A stretch of 64,000 nucleotides of DNA from Devosia sp. Leaf420 (GTDB lineage: Bacteria > Pseudomonadota > Alphaproteobacteria > Rhizobiales > Devosiaceae), in the NCBI RefSeq assembly GCF_001425445.1, contig NZ_LMQU01000001.1:1221-65220 (forward strand), in the 5' to 3' direction. The first letter of the stretch is position 1; each line of letters starts with the position of its first letter. The position numbers and the translations under genes were made by a program. Of the stretch, positions 28,213 through 37,522 are shown piece by piece. The notes beneath the pieces were generated by a model that was given only the letters and a program-made list of their open reading frames with translations, was not told the DNA's origin and made no database searches.

Positions 28213-29466
28213 ATGCGTTGTTGGGGCCGGCACGGTAGGGTCGCAGCGGGACAGGGAACGAAGTGGGGTGTCGTTCACGTGCAGGATCAGATCTTGTTTT
28301 CGCTGGTCAATCCGATTGTCAGCTTTCTGTTTTCCGCGACCTTCGGAATCATCTGGTTTTACCAACGGCGCTATCTGCATCTCGTCACGCTGGCGCTCGC
28401 CTTCCTCTTCATGGGCTTTGGTTTCGTCGTCTACGAGTTCAGGCTGTTCATCGGGCCAGGCGACGTCAACATTCCCGCCAATGCATTCTACGTCGCAACG
28501 GTGACGCTGGCCTGTTCGAGCGCCTTGCAGCGACGGAATGTCGAGGTCCCTGCCCCGTTTCTCACCGCCATCATCGTTGCAGGCGCAATTCCCTTTTCCT
28601 GGTATCTCTTTATCGATCCCTCCACACCGGCGCGCATCTTCACGACGTCGGCCATGTTCATGGCCATTACGGCAACGACGTTCGTCAACCTCGTCCGGCA
28701 ATCTGACCGCACTTTGGCGGACAAGCTCTTCGAAGCCGGCGTGGCGCTGGCCTTCTTCATCGCGCTGATCCGGCCAAGCCTCGTCATTCTCGGCATCCTC
28801 GATATCCAGAGCCCGACCGGGTTTGCGGGATCGGAATATTGGACCTCGATCCGCGCCTTCAGCCCGATCCTGTCCTTCGTCGTAGCGCTGCTGTTCATCG
28901 TCGGCATTGGCCTCGATACGATCAGCCATCTCAAGAGCCAGGCCGACCGCGATTTCCTCACAAACCTCCTCAACCGCCGCGGCTTCGAAACCAAGGCCAG
29001 CGAAGCGCTTAAGCGCGACTTTGCCAATTCACGACAGCCGGCGATCCTCCTTGCCGACATCGACGATTTCAAGAAGGTCAATGATAGCTTCGGCCACAAG
29101 GTGGGCGATGCGGTGATCATAGCCGTCGCGCGGGTCATGGCGCGCTATGGCGGCGCACTGCTAGCGGGACGTGTCGGCGGAGAAGAATTTGCGCTCTACT
29201 ACAATGACGTCGACCGCGCGCAATTGCAGGAAGCGGCGCGGGTGATCAAGGCAGCGCTGACCGAAGTCAGTGTGCCTAGCCTGCCTAACGACTACCCCAT
29301 TACGATGAGCATTGGGCTGCATATGAGCTACAGCCAGGAAGCGCTCACAGATATGATCGCCCGGGCCGACCAGGCGCTGTATCGCGCCAAGCGCGAGGGC
29401 AAGGATAAGGCCGTCATCACGGCTGTTCAGTTGCACCTCGCCGTGCGGAACGGCGTGACCGGCTAA
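28213..29466 (+). CDS. Membrane diguanylate cyclase (GGDEF), second copy
   Basis: 417 residues if the ATG at 28213 (behind GAGAGG) is used; a GTG at 28279 would give 395 and matches better the point where the first span begins. About six or seven membrane spans fill the first 225 residues. The GGDEF domain has DFLTNLLNRRGFE, DIDDFKKVND and the active loop RVGGEEF, so synthesis of cyclic-di-GMP is expected. As in the cyclase at 10963, no RxxD inhibitory site precedes GGEEF. The overall plan resembles that gene, but the membrane halves differ. Input signal unknown. Confidence 0.87.
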   Translation: MRCWGRHGRVAAGQGTKWGVVHVQDQILFSLVNPIVSFLFSATFGIIWFYQRRYLHLVTLALAFLFMGFGFVVYEFRLFIGPGDVNIPANAFYVATVTLACSSALQRRNVEVPAPFLTAIIVAGAIPFSWYLFIDPSTPARIFTTSAMFMAITATTFVNLVRQSDRTLADKLFEAGVALAFFIALIRPSLVILGILDIQSPTGFAGSEYWTSIRAFSPILSFVVALLFIVGIGLDTISHLKSQADRDFLTNLLNRRGFETKASEALKRDFANSRQPAILLADIDDFKKVNDSFGHKVGDAVIIAVARVMARYGGALLAGRVGGEEFALYYNDVDRAQLQEAARVIKAALTEVSVPSLPNDYPITMSIGLHMSYSQEALTDMIARADQALYRAKREGKDKAVITAVQLHLAVRNGVTG

Positions 29467-29522
29467 GCTGGCCGCAGAACGGCCCGCCGCAAAGCCGGGC
29501 ACCCTTCGTTTTGTCTTACTGG

Positions 29523-31037
29523 CTAGTCCATAGCCATTTCGGCGAAGAAGTCCTCTGGGCCTTCGACTTCTTTGAGGCGCTTGCCCACGATCTGCACAAA
29601 GCGGGTACCGACGCCGCGGATAAAGGCGCGGTCGTGGGAGACGAGCAGACAGGTGGCACCATGCTCCGCAATGTCTGCCTCGAGCTGTTCTTGCCCTGGA
29701 ATGTCGAGATGGTTGGTCGGCTCGTCGAGCAGATAGAAGTTTGGCTGCTGCAAGCGTAGCGCGAGGAGGGCCAGACGAGACCGCTGTCCAAGTGACAGCG
29801 TGCGAATGGGCTTGCTCTGCCGCTCCGGCTCAAAGCCTGCGCCGGCGAGGAGGCTGATGCTGCGCCGGTCACCTTCATTGTAGCGCGAGAGGATGAAATC
29901 GAGCGGCGTCGTATTGAGGGGCAACCAGTCGAGAGCCTGATCAAGATAGCCAGGGACGATCTGCGGACTGAGCCTCAGACCATCGACGGATGTGTTTTGC
30001 AGGGCAGCAGCGACACGGTTGACTAACTGCGACTTGCCGGCGCCGTTGCGGCCCAAAAGGACGACGCGATCCCCCTGGAAGATATGCAGCTTATCGATCG
30101 AGAATAGCGGCCGACCGTCTGGCGTCGCTATCGCCATGTTTTCAAAAGCTAGCATGACACGGGCCTCTGCACCGCTATTGCCCAGCATAACCTTGCCGGT
30201 CTTCTCGCGGTGAACCGAAACGGCCTGGGTCTCGATCTTTTCCGCACGCTCGCGAAGCTGCTTGGATTTGACCGTCAGCAGATCGCTGCCGGAGTTAATG
30301 CCGATATTGGTGAGCTTGGCCGCCTGCTTGCGCAGTTGCGCAACTTCCTTAAGATCGCGTTGGCGCTGGTGCTCGGCAGATTGGTCCGCCTCATCAAGGG
30401 CAAGGCGCGCATGGCTATACGGCAGCGGAAAGTAATGTGATTGCTCGGGACGGAGGAAAAGTGTTCGATTGGTCGCTGCGTCAAGAAACTGCCGGTCGTG
30501 GCTCGCCATGATGACAATCGTCTGGCGCGGCAGGGCGGCAAGCCAGGTTTCGAGCGCAGCAATGCGGCCGAGATCAAGATGGTTGGTGGGTTCGTCGAGC
30601 AGCAAAAGGTCCGGCTCGGTGACCCAGCCCCGCGCGATAAGGCCCAGACGCTGCCAGCCGCCGCTAAGCTCGCGTAACGGCTTGCTGACCAGATCGAGTG
30701 GAAAGCCAAGGGAATCGAGGGCGACATCGGCGCGCCAGCCTTCGGACTCGCGATCTGCCGGCGGAAGCCTGGACTCGACGAAATCGCGCAGCGGCGTGTC
30801 GAGCGCGGCCTCGGGAACGTCTTGCGCCACATAGCCGATGGTGAGGCCACGGGAGCGGGAAAGTTCGCCCTCACTGAGTTCGGCCTGACCGATGATCGCT
30901 TTGAGCAGTGTGGATTTGCCGCGCCCATTTGCGGCGACGAGACCAACCCGATCGCCATCGCTGAGCGATAAGGTCAGATTGGAAAAGAGGACCTGGTTCG
31001 AGCGGAGACCGGCATTGCGGAGGCTGAGATTTGCCAT
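29523..31037 (-). CDS. ABC-F family ATPase
   Basis: 504 residues, two ABC domains on one chain with no membrane part, so it acts on ribosomes. NBD1: Walker A AANGRGKST, signature LSGGWQRL, Walker B LLLLDEPTNHLD. A charged linker (about 215-290, helical, Arg/Lys/Glu-rich) follows. NBD2: Walker A GRNGAGKSQ, signature LSLGQRSRL, Walker B YLLDEPTNHLD. The first glycine of Walker A 1 is Ala and the last Thr of Walker A 2 is Gln, both mild departures. ABC-F proteins restore stalled ribosomes or protect them from antibiotics; which applies here is open. A leader ORF with a strong ribosome site and hairpins lies upstream, a layout seen with antibiotic-induced ABC-F genes. Confidence 0.88.
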   Translation of the reverse strand: MANLSLRNAGLRSNQVLFSNLTLSLSDGDRVGLVAANGRGKSTLLKAIIGQAELSEGELSRSRGLTIGYVAQDVPEAALDTPLRDFVESRLPPADRESEGWRADVALDSLGFPLDLVSKPLRELSGGWQRLGLIARGWVTEPDLLLLDEPTNHLDLGRIAALETWLAALPRQTIVIMASHDRQFLDAATNRTLFLRPEQSHYFPLPYSHARLALDEADQSAEHQRQRDLKEVAQLRKQAAKLTNIGINSGSDLLTVKSKQLRERAEKIETQAVSVHREKTGKVMLGNSGAEARVMLAFENMAIATPDGRPLFSIDKLHIFQGDRVVLLGRNGAGKSQLVNRVAAALQNTSVDGLRLSPQIVPGYLDQALDWLPLNTTPLDFILSRYNEGDRRSISLLAGAGFEPERQSKPIRTLSLGQRSRLALLALRLQQPNFYLLDEPTNHLDIPGQEQLEADIAEHGATCLLVSHDRAFIRGVGTRFVQIVGKRLKEVEGPEDFFAEMAMD

Positions 31038-31092
31038 TGGAGAAGTCTTTCTGGGGGCGCAGCGGCATGGCGCGCGCGAATTCCATCAATAA

Positions 31093-31118
31093 GGCATCCC
31101 GACCGAAGTCAGCATGCC
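31093..31118 (-). promoter_or_regulatory. UUCG-capped hairpin in the ABC-F leader
   Basis: On the minus strand GGCATGCTGAC-TTCG-GTCGGGATGCC pairs with one mismatch and one G-T. It lies between the leader ORF and the ABC-F start. The following TTATTG is too weak a T-run for a confident terminator. Confidence 0.5.
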
Positions 31119-31174
31119 GTGACGGGCAAACCAGAAGGATCAATGACTTTTAGATAGCGTCCGTACCGTGCTGG

Positions 31175-31243
31175 TCAGCCCTGCAGCTTGAGCCACAGGG
31201 CATGAACGGGGCCACGCTGGCGATGATGATAAAAAGCAGTCAT
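31175..31243 (-). CDS. Candidate 22-residue leader peptide upstream of ABC-F gene
   Basis: ATG 31243 is preceded by GGGGAGGG four bases away, the best ribosome site in this region and much better than that of the ABC-F gene itself. The peptide begins MTAFYHHRQR and ends WLKLQG; it is basic with two adjacent His and one Trp. The stop lies 137 bases before the ABC-F ATG. Codons near the end (GCCCTG...CAGGGC) form a hairpin stem that a stalled ribosome would open. Too short for ordinary gene calling. Translation attenuation is inference. Confidence 0.5.
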   Translation of the reverse strand: MTAFYHHRQRGPVHALWLKLQG

Positions 31244-31426
31244 GCATCCCTCCCCGGTTCGATTGGACAGATAGAGACCTAATCCAAGGTCCTTACAAAG
31301 GCAAGGCATCAAGTCAGATAGAAAACCAAGCTCGCGAGAAGCATTGCGCCAAAGCGCGGGACGCGAAACTGTGCCAGCCGGTACGCAGTACTGAAGGATC
31401 CGGCTCTCGGCAAAACGCCAGCAGAA

Positions 31427-31508
31427 GAACCGAAATGGGGCGCTGGATACGCACTACTGGTCCCATTTCGGGTTCGCATACGGCAACTCCATACAAAAAA
31501 CCGTATGC
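31427..31508 (-). repeat. Two abutting inverted repeats in the ABC-F upstream region
   Basis: GCATACGG/CCGTATGC (31476-31508) directly touches GAACCCGAAATGGG/CCCATTTCGGTTC (31427-31475, one bulge). Neither is followed by a T-run. They sit in the 611-base region 31038-31648 that holds no ordinary gene but also contains the leader ORF, the hairpin at 31093 and the terminator at 31608. They may belong to a structured RNA. Confidence 0.6.
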
Positions 31509-31607
31509 GCCCAGAGTTAGCAGGGCGCGCTTAAGAAAGTGCTTTCAAGATGCAAACGAGGGGTAAACTCAGACACTAAACTTGGCCCGAATTTGAACGC
31601 ATCACAG

Positions 31608-31635
31608 GAGAAAGCCCGGAAGTCCGGGCTTTCTC
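31608..31635 (-). terminator. Terminator-like palindrome after the small secreted gene
   Basis: GAGAAAGCCCGGA and TCCGGGCTTTCTC form a 13-pair perfect stem with a 2-base centre, followed on the minus strand by CTGTG; the stem itself supplies CTTTCTC. It lies 14 bases past the stop of the gene at 31649. Confidence 0.65.
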
Positions 31636-31648
31636 ACGTGGCGAACAA

Positions 31649-31957
31649 TCAGCGAAGTTGCTGGATATCCTTGATCCGATCACGGCAATAATCGAACTTG
31701 ATCAGATAGGTTACGCCATCGCGGCTGGCTTTGACCTGGACGACGCCGCTGTCGGGGACGTTCAGATAAATCTTTGAATATCCACGGGCGGCGATGGCTT
31801 CGCGGATCTGGCGGTCGGTATAGCACATGGCCATCCGCGGCTTGAAATCCTCAGCCTGATCGCCGAAATGAATCCCGAAGCCAAAGCTTTGCGCCGAGAC
31901 GGGCGCGACGAGCAATGCGCCCATGAGAGCCGCAGAAAGTATCAAGCGCTTGGCCAT
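31649..31957 (-). CDS. Small secreted protein of unknown function
   Basis: 102 residues. The ATG at 31957 is chosen because GAGGAG lies eight bases upstream; a GTG three codons earlier abuts the ribosome site. Signal peptide to about residue 23 (LMGALLVAPVSAQS). The mature part (CYTDRQIREAIAARGYSKIYLNVPDSGVVQVKASRDGVTYLIKFDYC) has two cysteines, one at each end, and a beta-alpha-beta pattern resembling PepSY-like small periplasmic domains; the family is not certain. About 40 bases upstream on the minus strand is GGAAC-N18-CGTT, one base longer than the EcfG stress-promoter spacing. Confidence 0.7.
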   Translation of the reverse strand: MAKRLILSAALMGALLVAPVSAQSFGFGIHFGDQAEDFKPRMAMCYTDRQIREAIAARGYSKIYLNVPDSGVVQVKASRDGVTYLIKFDYCRDRIKDIQQLR

Positions 31958-32162
31958 GGCAGTCACTCCTCATCTCGTGCGGATCGCATTATGCCAGAAC
32001 GATGATGAACCCGAGAGAAGTTCCGTGTTCATTTTTCGTTCATGTTGACGTATACACTGAAAGCCCTTGGCTGTGGAATTAAACGCCCGCGCCAGACCCG
32101 CACGAATCCTTGGGTTAAGATAGATTTTCGACGCCCGATTCGGGCTCAGCGATGGAATGTGC

Positions 32163-34190
32163 ATGTCAGAGCCTATCGATCTCTTTGGCGGTTCCGCAGC
32201 CCCTGAGAACACCGTCCCGACCCCTGCTCCGAACAAGACGAGCGCACCCAAGGCGTCGCCTGTGGGTGGGGACAGTTATGGCGCGTCCGATATCGAGGTG
32301 CTCGAAGGGCTTGAGCCAGTTCGCCGCCGCCCAGGTATGTATATCGGCGGCACCGACGCCAATGCTTATCACCACCTCTTTGCCGAGGTGATTGACAACT
32401 CGATGGACGAGGCCATTGCGGGCCACGCGACGCGGATTGAGGTGCATCTCGGGGCCGACGGGTATTTGACCGTTGGCGACAATGGGCGCGGCATTCCGGT
32501 CGAGAAGCATCCGAAATTTCCGGGGCGCTCGACGCTCGAGATCGTCCACACGATTTTGCACGCTGGCGGCAAGTTCGACTCGAAGGCCTATGAAACTTCG
32601 GGCGGATTGCACGGCGTTGGCGTTTCGGTGGTCAATGCGCTTTCCGACGACATGATCGTCGAGGTGGCTCGTGACCAGCAGCTTCATCGCATCATCTTTT
32701 CGCGCGGCAAGGTCGTCGAAGACGTCGTCAATGTCGGCCGGGTACAAAACCGTCGCGGTACGGTGACGCGTTTCCATCCTGATCCCGAGATCTTTGGAGC
32801 TGCAGCGCATTTCTCGCCGGGCCGGATTTTCAGGATGACCCGAGCCAAGGCTTATCTCTTCGGTGGCGTCGAACTACGCTGGAGTTGTGACGAGAGCCTT
32901 GCCAGCGACGAGGTTCCGGCGAAAGCGGTGTTCCACTATCCCGACGGCTTGAAGGATTTCATGACCGCGCGGATCGAGGGCGAAACGCGCATCGTCGACG
33001 ATATTTTTGCAGGCAAGACCGGTCGCCCCGGTAGCCATGGATCGGTGGAATGGGCCATTGCCTGGACAATCGAGGATGGCAGCACCTCGTCTTATTGCAA
33101 CACGGTACCGACACCTGATGGCGGCACGCACGAGGCCGGGCTGCGGCTCGTTCTGCTGCGAGGGCTCAAGAACTATGCGGAGCTGACCAAAAACAAGGCG
33201 GCGGCGGCTTTGACGGCAGAAGACGTGCTCGGGCATTGCAATGCCATGCTGTCAGTCTTCGTGCGCGAGCCCGAATTCGTTGGGCAGACCAAGGACAAGC
33301 TGGCGTCGCAGGAAGCCACGCGCATCGTTGAAAACGCGCTGCGCGACGCGTTCGACCACTGGCTTGGTTCATCACCGCAGCAGGCGGGCAAGCTTCTCGA
33401 TTGGGCCATCGAGCGTGCCGAAGAGCGTCTGCGCCGGCGCAAGGAAAAAGAGATCGACCGGGCGAGCGCCACGCGCAAGCTTCGGCTTCCCGGCAAGCTT
33501 GCCGACTGTACGCAGAACGCCGCGCAGGGCGCAGAGCTGTTCATCGTCGAAGGCGACTCGGCTGGTGGCTCGGCCAAGCAAGCGCGCAGCCGCGCCAATC
33601 AGGCTGTGTTGCCGCTCCGCGGCAAGATTCTCAACGTGGCTGGCGCGAGCCGGGAAAAGATGGCCGCGAGCCAATTGATTTCGGACCTGATCCAGGCGCT
33701 CGGCTGCGGTACGCGCGATCGCTATACCGAGGATGATCTGCGCTATGACAAGATCATCATAATGACCGACGCCGACGTCGATGGCGCCCATATCGCTTCG
33801 CTGCTTATCACCTTCTTCTTCCAGGAAATGCCGCGGCTGATCGAGAACGGGCACCTCTACCTCGCCCTGCCCCCACTCTATCGGATCAGCCAGGGCGGCA
33901 AGACGCTCTATGCGCGCGACGACGCACATCGGGCCGAGTTGATGGCAACCGAATTTACCGGCAAGAGTAAGGTGGAAACGACCCGCTTCAAGGGCCTTGG
34001 CGAGATGCCGTTTGCGCATCTTCGCGAAACGACTATGTCGCCGAAGACCCGGACATTGCTGCAGGTGAAGGTGCTGGATGACCATGTTGCTACCAAGACG
34101 ACGGTAGATCGTCTGATGGGGACCAAGCCGGAAGCGCGGTTTGAATTTATTCAGGAAAATGCGGCTTTTGTGACGGATCTGGACGTTTAG
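32163..34190 (+). CDS. parE: DNA topoisomerase IV subunit B
   Basis: About 675 residues; two ATGs, at 32157 and 32163, are possible and I favour the second because GGA precedes it by six bases. GHKL ATPase domain: VIDNSMDEA, DNGRGIPV, GGLHGVGVSVVNAL. TOPRIM: EGDSAGGSAKQARSR and MTDADVDGAHI. The length and the absence of a long insertion fit ParE rather than GyrB. With ParC it decatenates daughter chromosomes. An N-terminal extension of about 35 Pro/Ala-rich residues precedes the ATPase domain. parC is not in the window. Confidence 0.93.
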   Translation: MSEPIDLFGGSAAPENTVPTPAPNKTSAPKASPVGGDSYGASDIEVLEGLEPVRRRPGMYIGGTDANAYHHLFAEVIDNSMDEAIAGHATRIEVHLGADGYLTVGDNGRGIPVEKHPKFPGRSTLEIVHTILHAGGKFDSKAYETSGGLHGVGVSVVNALSDDMIVEVARDQQLHRIIFSRGKVVEDVVNVGRVQNRRGTVTRFHPDPEIFGAAAHFSPGRIFRMTRAKAYLFGGVELRWSCDESLASDEVPAKAVFHYPDGLKDFMTARIEGETRIVDDIFAGKTGRPGSHGSVEWAIAWTIEDGSTSSYCNTVPTPDGGTHEAGLRLVLLRGLKNYAELTKNKAAAALTAEDVLGHCNAMLSVFVREPEFVGQTKDKLASQEATRIVENALRDAFDHWLGSSPQQAGKLLDWAIERAEERLRRRKEKEIDRASATRKLRLPGKLADCTQNAAQGAELFIVEGDSAGGSAKQARSRANQAVLPLRGKILNVAGASREKMAASQLISDLIQALGCGTRDRYTEDDLRYDKIIIMTDADVDGAHIASLLITFFFQEMPRLIENGHLYLALPPLYRISQGGKTLYARDDAHRAELMATEFTGKSKVETTRFKGLGEMPFAHLRETTMSPKTRTLLQVKVLDDHVATKTTVDRLMGTKPEARFEFIQENAAFVTDLDV

Positions 34191-34227
34191 GGCCGGTCTC
34201 ACCGACGGCGCATTGCTTCCCTGCGGT

Positions 34228-34299
34228 CGTCATTGCCCGGCTTGTCCGGGCAATCCAGTTTGCCGATGTGTGGACCACCGGGACAAGCCCGGTGGTGAC
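34228..34299 (+). repeat. 72-bp double-hairpin repeat, copy 1
   Basis: It consists of two adjacent hairpins: ATTGCCCGG...CCGGGCAAT, then CCACCGGG...CCCGGTGG, framed by CGTCA at one end. Three further copies are at 44852, 50273 and 51870. This one lies between the convergent ends of parE and the MBL hydrolase gene. Confidence 0.85.
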
Positions 34300-34353
34300 T
34301 GTGGGGGATGTGTCGTTGTCCCACCATGGGGGAGTATCGACGACCCAAGGCGG

Positions 34354-35190
34354 TTACCGGTTCAGGATTTTTCCGGTCAGCACATCGATCTGCATGCCAT
34401 CGAACGCCGGGGTGATGTGTCCGGGCGTCGCAGCTTCGGTCTCGGCGTAGTCGAGATCTATGTGCATGTCGGTAAGGACAGCTTGTTGGGGCTGGAATTT
34501 CTCAATTAAATCAAGAGTTTCCGGCAGGCTCAGGTGACTTGGATGGGGTGTCGGGCGCAGGGCGTCGACGATCCAGAGGTCGAGATTGGCGATAGCGGCG
34601 TCGGACTGTGCGGGGATGCCTGAGAGATCGCAGCTATAGGCGACATTGGCGATGCGGAAGCCGAGGGAATCGATGTCGCCGTGGTTCTGGAGGAAGACCG
34701 TGACGTCGATGGTGCCGCCTGGGCCAGTGACGCTAAGTGCTTGGCTGGGCTCAACGGTGTGCGCGTTGAGGATCGGCGGGTAACTGCTTCCCGGGGGCGT
34801 GATGAAGCAATAGCCGAAGGCTTCGAAGAGGCGTTCGCGGCATTCAGCGCTGAAGTAGACGTCTACGCGGCGGCGGTTGTGAAGGGCGAGGACGCGGAGG
34901 TCGTCGATGCCGTGGGTGTGGTCGGCGTGCTCATGGGTGTAGAGCACGGCGTCGACACGATCGACCCTGGCATCAAGGAGTTGTTCGCGGAGATCGACTC
35001 CAGTGTCGATCAGGATTCGTGTAGGTTCTTCAATGCCTTGCGTCCACCCTTCGATGAGAAGAGAGCAACGGCGGCGGCGGTTGCGGGGGTTGCTCGGATC
35101 GCAAACTCCCCAATCATTGCCGATGCGCGGCACGCCGCCGGAGGAACCGCAGCCTAAAATGGTCGCGATGATCCGGTCGGGTGCGGGCAT
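34354..35190 (-). CDS. MBL-fold metallohydrolase (PhnP/YcbX-type)
   Basis: 278 residues. The di-zinc motif is THEHADHTHGID (about residues 83-94), with later ligands in FLQNHGD, SCDLSG and TDMHIDLDY. The opening ILGCGSSGGVPRIGNDWG is the signature of the PhnP-like cyclic phosphodiesterase group. The reaction in this organism is unknown. Its ATG overlaps the tatD stop by one base (TAATG), so the two are translationally coupled at the end of the rlpA-to-MBL operon. Confidence 0.87.
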   Translation of the reverse strand: MPAPDRIIATILGCGSSGGVPRIGNDWGVCDPSNPRNRRRRCSLLIEGWTQGIEEPTRILIDTGVDLREQLLDARVDRVDAVLYTHEHADHTHGIDDLRVLALHNRRRVDVYFSAECRERLFEAFGYCFITPPGSSYPPILNAHTVEPSQALSVTGPGGTIDVTVFLQNHGDIDSLGFRIANVAYSCDLSGIPAQSDAAIANLDLWIVDALRPTPHPSHLSLPETLDLIEKFQPQQAVLTDMHIDLDYAETEAATPGHITPAFDGMQIDVLTGKILNR

Positions 35191-35969
35191 TATTTTATGC
35201 CGGACTTTGAGAAGAGACGGCCGAAGTTTGCAGTGGTCTCGGCTCCGAGTTGTTCAAGCGAAATGCCGCGGAGTTCGGCAACTTTTTCGGCCGTGTGGCG
35301 GACAAAGCTCGGCTCATTCGATTGGCCACGATGGGGAATCGGGGCGAGGTAAGGCGAGTCAGTTTCGACGATGTAGCGGTCCCCGGGGACAAGTTTCGCA
35401 ACATCTTGAATTTCCTGGGCATTCTTGAAGGTAACGATGCCGGAGAAAGAAATGTAGCCACCAAGTGCGAGAGACCGCTCTGCGAGATCGCGGCCGGCGG
35501 TGAAGCAGTGGAGGACGAAGGGGAAGACCCCTGCCCGGCTCTCTTCTTCGAGGATATTCGCCATGTCCTCGTCCGCGGCGCGGCTGTGGATAACCAGTGG
35601 AAGACCGGTGATGCGAGCGGCGGCGATGTGGCGGCGGAGGCCGGTGGCCTGGGCCTCGCGCGGGGCGTTGTCATAGAAGTAGTCGAGGCCCGCTTCACCG
35701 ATAGCAATGCAACGGGGATGGGCACTTAGCCGGACAAGATCATCCGTTTTGATATGGAGTTCCTTGTCCGCGTTGTGCGGATGCGTGCCGACCGAGAACC
35801 AGACGTTCGGGAAACGTTCTGCGATGGCGGCATAGGTGGAAAAGTTATCCACCAGTGTGGATATCGTCACCATTCCGGTAACACCGACGGCGGCAGCGCG
35901 AGCCATTACGCCGTCGATGTCAGCAGAGAGCGCCTCGAAGTCGAGATGGCAATGGCTGTCGATGAGCAT
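35190..35969 (-). CDS. tatD: TatD-family metal-dependent hydrolase/DNase
   Basis: 259 residues, a TIM-barrel amidohydrolase-like enzyme. Metal ligands are visible in the N-terminal SHCHLDF, then GEAGLDYF, VIHSRAADED and ETDSPYLAP. Family members are 3'-5' exonucleases acting on DNA or RNA ends and on D-tyrosyl-tRNA-like substrates. It starts two bases after the metG stop and overlaps the next gene by one base. Confidence 0.93.
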   Translation of the reverse strand: MLIDSHCHLDFEALSADIDGVMARAAAVGVTGMVTISTLVDNFSTYAAIAERFPNVWFSVGTHPHNADKELHIKTDDLVRLSAHPRCIAIGEAGLDYFYDNAPREAQATGLRRHIAAARITGLPLVIHSRAADEDMANILEEESRAGVFPFVLHCFTAGRDLAERSLALGGYISFSGIVTFKNAQEIQDVAKLVPGDRYIVETDSPYLAPIPHRGQSNEPSFVRHTAEKVAELRGISLEQLGAETTANFGRLFSKSGIK

Positions 35970-35971
35970 GC

Positions 35972-37522
35972 TTATTCGGCCGGTTTTTCGAGGCGCGCGA
36001 AGACGCCTTGCGGTACTGGCAGGTCAGTGTTTGGTACCATTCCGTTAACATTGAGCGCGGCCGAGAGTGTTCTCTGATCCTCAGGCACCGCCAATTGGTC
36101 CAGAAGGCGCGCGGCCGAGGCAGGAACGAAAGCCAACATCGGAATGGCGATACGTCGAACGGTGTCGGCAGTGACGTAGAGCACGGTCGCCATGCGAGCC
36201 GGATCGGTCTTTTTCAGCGCCCAGGGTTCCTGGCCGGCAAAATAATTGTTGGCCGACGAGAGGGCCGCGACGAGTGAGCCGGTGGCTTCGTGGACGAGTT
36301 GTGCGTCCATGGCCTTTTGGGCAGCGTCGAGCGCTTCGGTGACCTCGGCAATGATGGCATTGTCCGCGTCGGTCAAAGTGCCGAGTGTTGGCACTTTGGC
36401 GTCGCAGTTCTTGTTGATCATCGAAAGCGAGCGCTGCGCGAGATTGCCGAGATTATTGGCAAGATCGGCATTGACGCGATTGACCAGCTTCTCGTTTGAA
36501 TAGTCGCCGTCGTTGCCGAAGGAAACTTCGCGGAGGAAGAAGTAGCGGACGGCGTCGGGGCCGAAGGTTTCGACGAGTTGAAACGGGTCGATGACATTGC
36601 CGAGCGACTTGCTCATTTTCTGGCCATCGACGGTCAAGAAGCCATGGGCGAAGACGCGGTGCTGAACCGGCAGGCCAGCGCTCATCAGGAAAGCGGGCCA
36701 ATAGACGGTGTGGAAGCGGATGATGTCCTTACCCACGACATGGAGATCGGCGGGCCAGAATTTCTTGAAGAGTTCGCTCTGCTCGTCGGGGTAGCCGACG
36801 CCGGTAATGTAATTGGTCAGGGCATCGACCCAGACATACATGACGTGGCCTTCGCCGCCTGGAACGGGCACGCCCCAATCGAAGGTGGTGCGGGAGACCG
36901 AGAGGTCTTGGAGGCCGCCTTTGACGAAGGAGATGATCTCATTGCGACGCTCTTTGGGCGCGATGAAATCGGGGTTGGCTTCGTAGAGCGCGAGAAGCTT
37001 TTCCTGATAGGCGGAAAGGCGGAAGAAATAGGTCGGCTCTTCGACCCATTCGACTTCGGCGCCGGAGGGGGCAAAGCGCCTGCCGTCCTTTTCCGTCAGC
37101 TCGGCTTCGTCGAAATAGGCCTCGTCGCGTACCGAATACCAGCCCTTATAGGTGGATTGGAAAATGTCGCCGTTCTGGCTCGCTTCCATCTTCTTCCAGA
37201 TGGCTTGCGAGGCGTCATAGTGGCGCTGTTCGGTGGTACGGATAAAATCGTCGTTTGAAAGGTTCAGTTCGGCGGCGAGCTTGCGGAACTCGGCCGAATT
37301 GCGATCAGCCAGTTCGCGCGCGGTGATGCCTTCCTTGGCCGCGGTCTGCACCATCTTGATGCCGTGCTCGTCCGTCCCGGTGAGGAAGTAAACTTCCCGG
37401 CCTTCGAGCCGCTTCCAGCGGGCGATGGCGTCGGTGGCGATCATCTCATAGGCGTGCCCGATATGCGGCGCGCCATTGGGATAGGAGATCGCGGTTGTGA
37501 CATAAAAGGGCTTGGCGGTCAT
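35972..37522 (-). CDS. metG: Methionyl-tRNA synthetase
   Basis: 516 residues, the shorter MetG form without the C-terminal tRNA-binding domain. Class I signatures are PHIGHAYE (about residues 19-26) and KMSKS (QKMSKSLGN). The connective-peptide cysteine cluster of the zinc-containing type is not seen. The start is ATG 37522, overlapping the holB stop by one base (TAATG), rather than the longer frame that runs through holB. Confidence 0.96.
   Translation of the reverse strand: MTAKPFYVTTAISYPNGAPHIGHAYEMIATDAIARWKRLEGREVYFLTGTDEHGIKMVQTAAKEGITARELADRNSAEFRKLAAELNLSNDDFIRTTEQRHYDASQAIWKKMEASQNGDIFQSTYKGWYSVRDEAYFDEAELTEKDGRRFAPSGAEVEWVEEPTYFFRLSAYQEKLLALYEANPDFIAPKERRNEIISFVKGGLQDLSVSRTTFDWGVPVPGGEGHVMYVWVDALTNYITGVGYPDEQSELFKKFWPADLHVVGKDIIRFHTVYWPAFLMSAGLPVQHRVFAHGFLTVDGQKMSKSLGNVIDPFQLVETFGPDAVRYFFLREVSFGNDGDYSNEKLVNRVNADLANNLGNLAQRSLSMINKNCDAKVPTLGTLTDADNAIIAEVTEALDAAQKAMDAQLVHEATGSLVAALSSANNYFAGQEPWALKKTDPARMATVLYVTADTVRRIAIPMLAFVPASAARLLDQLAVPEDQRTLSAALNVNGMVPNTDLPVPQGVFARLEKPAE

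Noticed and set aside
31314..31496. 60-codon minus-strand frame in the ABC-F upstream region
   Set aside because: It runs through both inverted repeats, has no ribosome site, and its sequence looks random.
31998..32024. GGAAC-N18-CGTT as an EcfG promoter of the small secreted gene at 31649
   Set aside because: Spacing is one base longer than the accepted 16-17, so it is only noted in that gene's entry.
34228..34299. Possibility that the 72-bp repeats are CRISPR repeats
   Set aside because: Copies are thousands of bases apart, have no spacers of constant length, and no cas genes are present.
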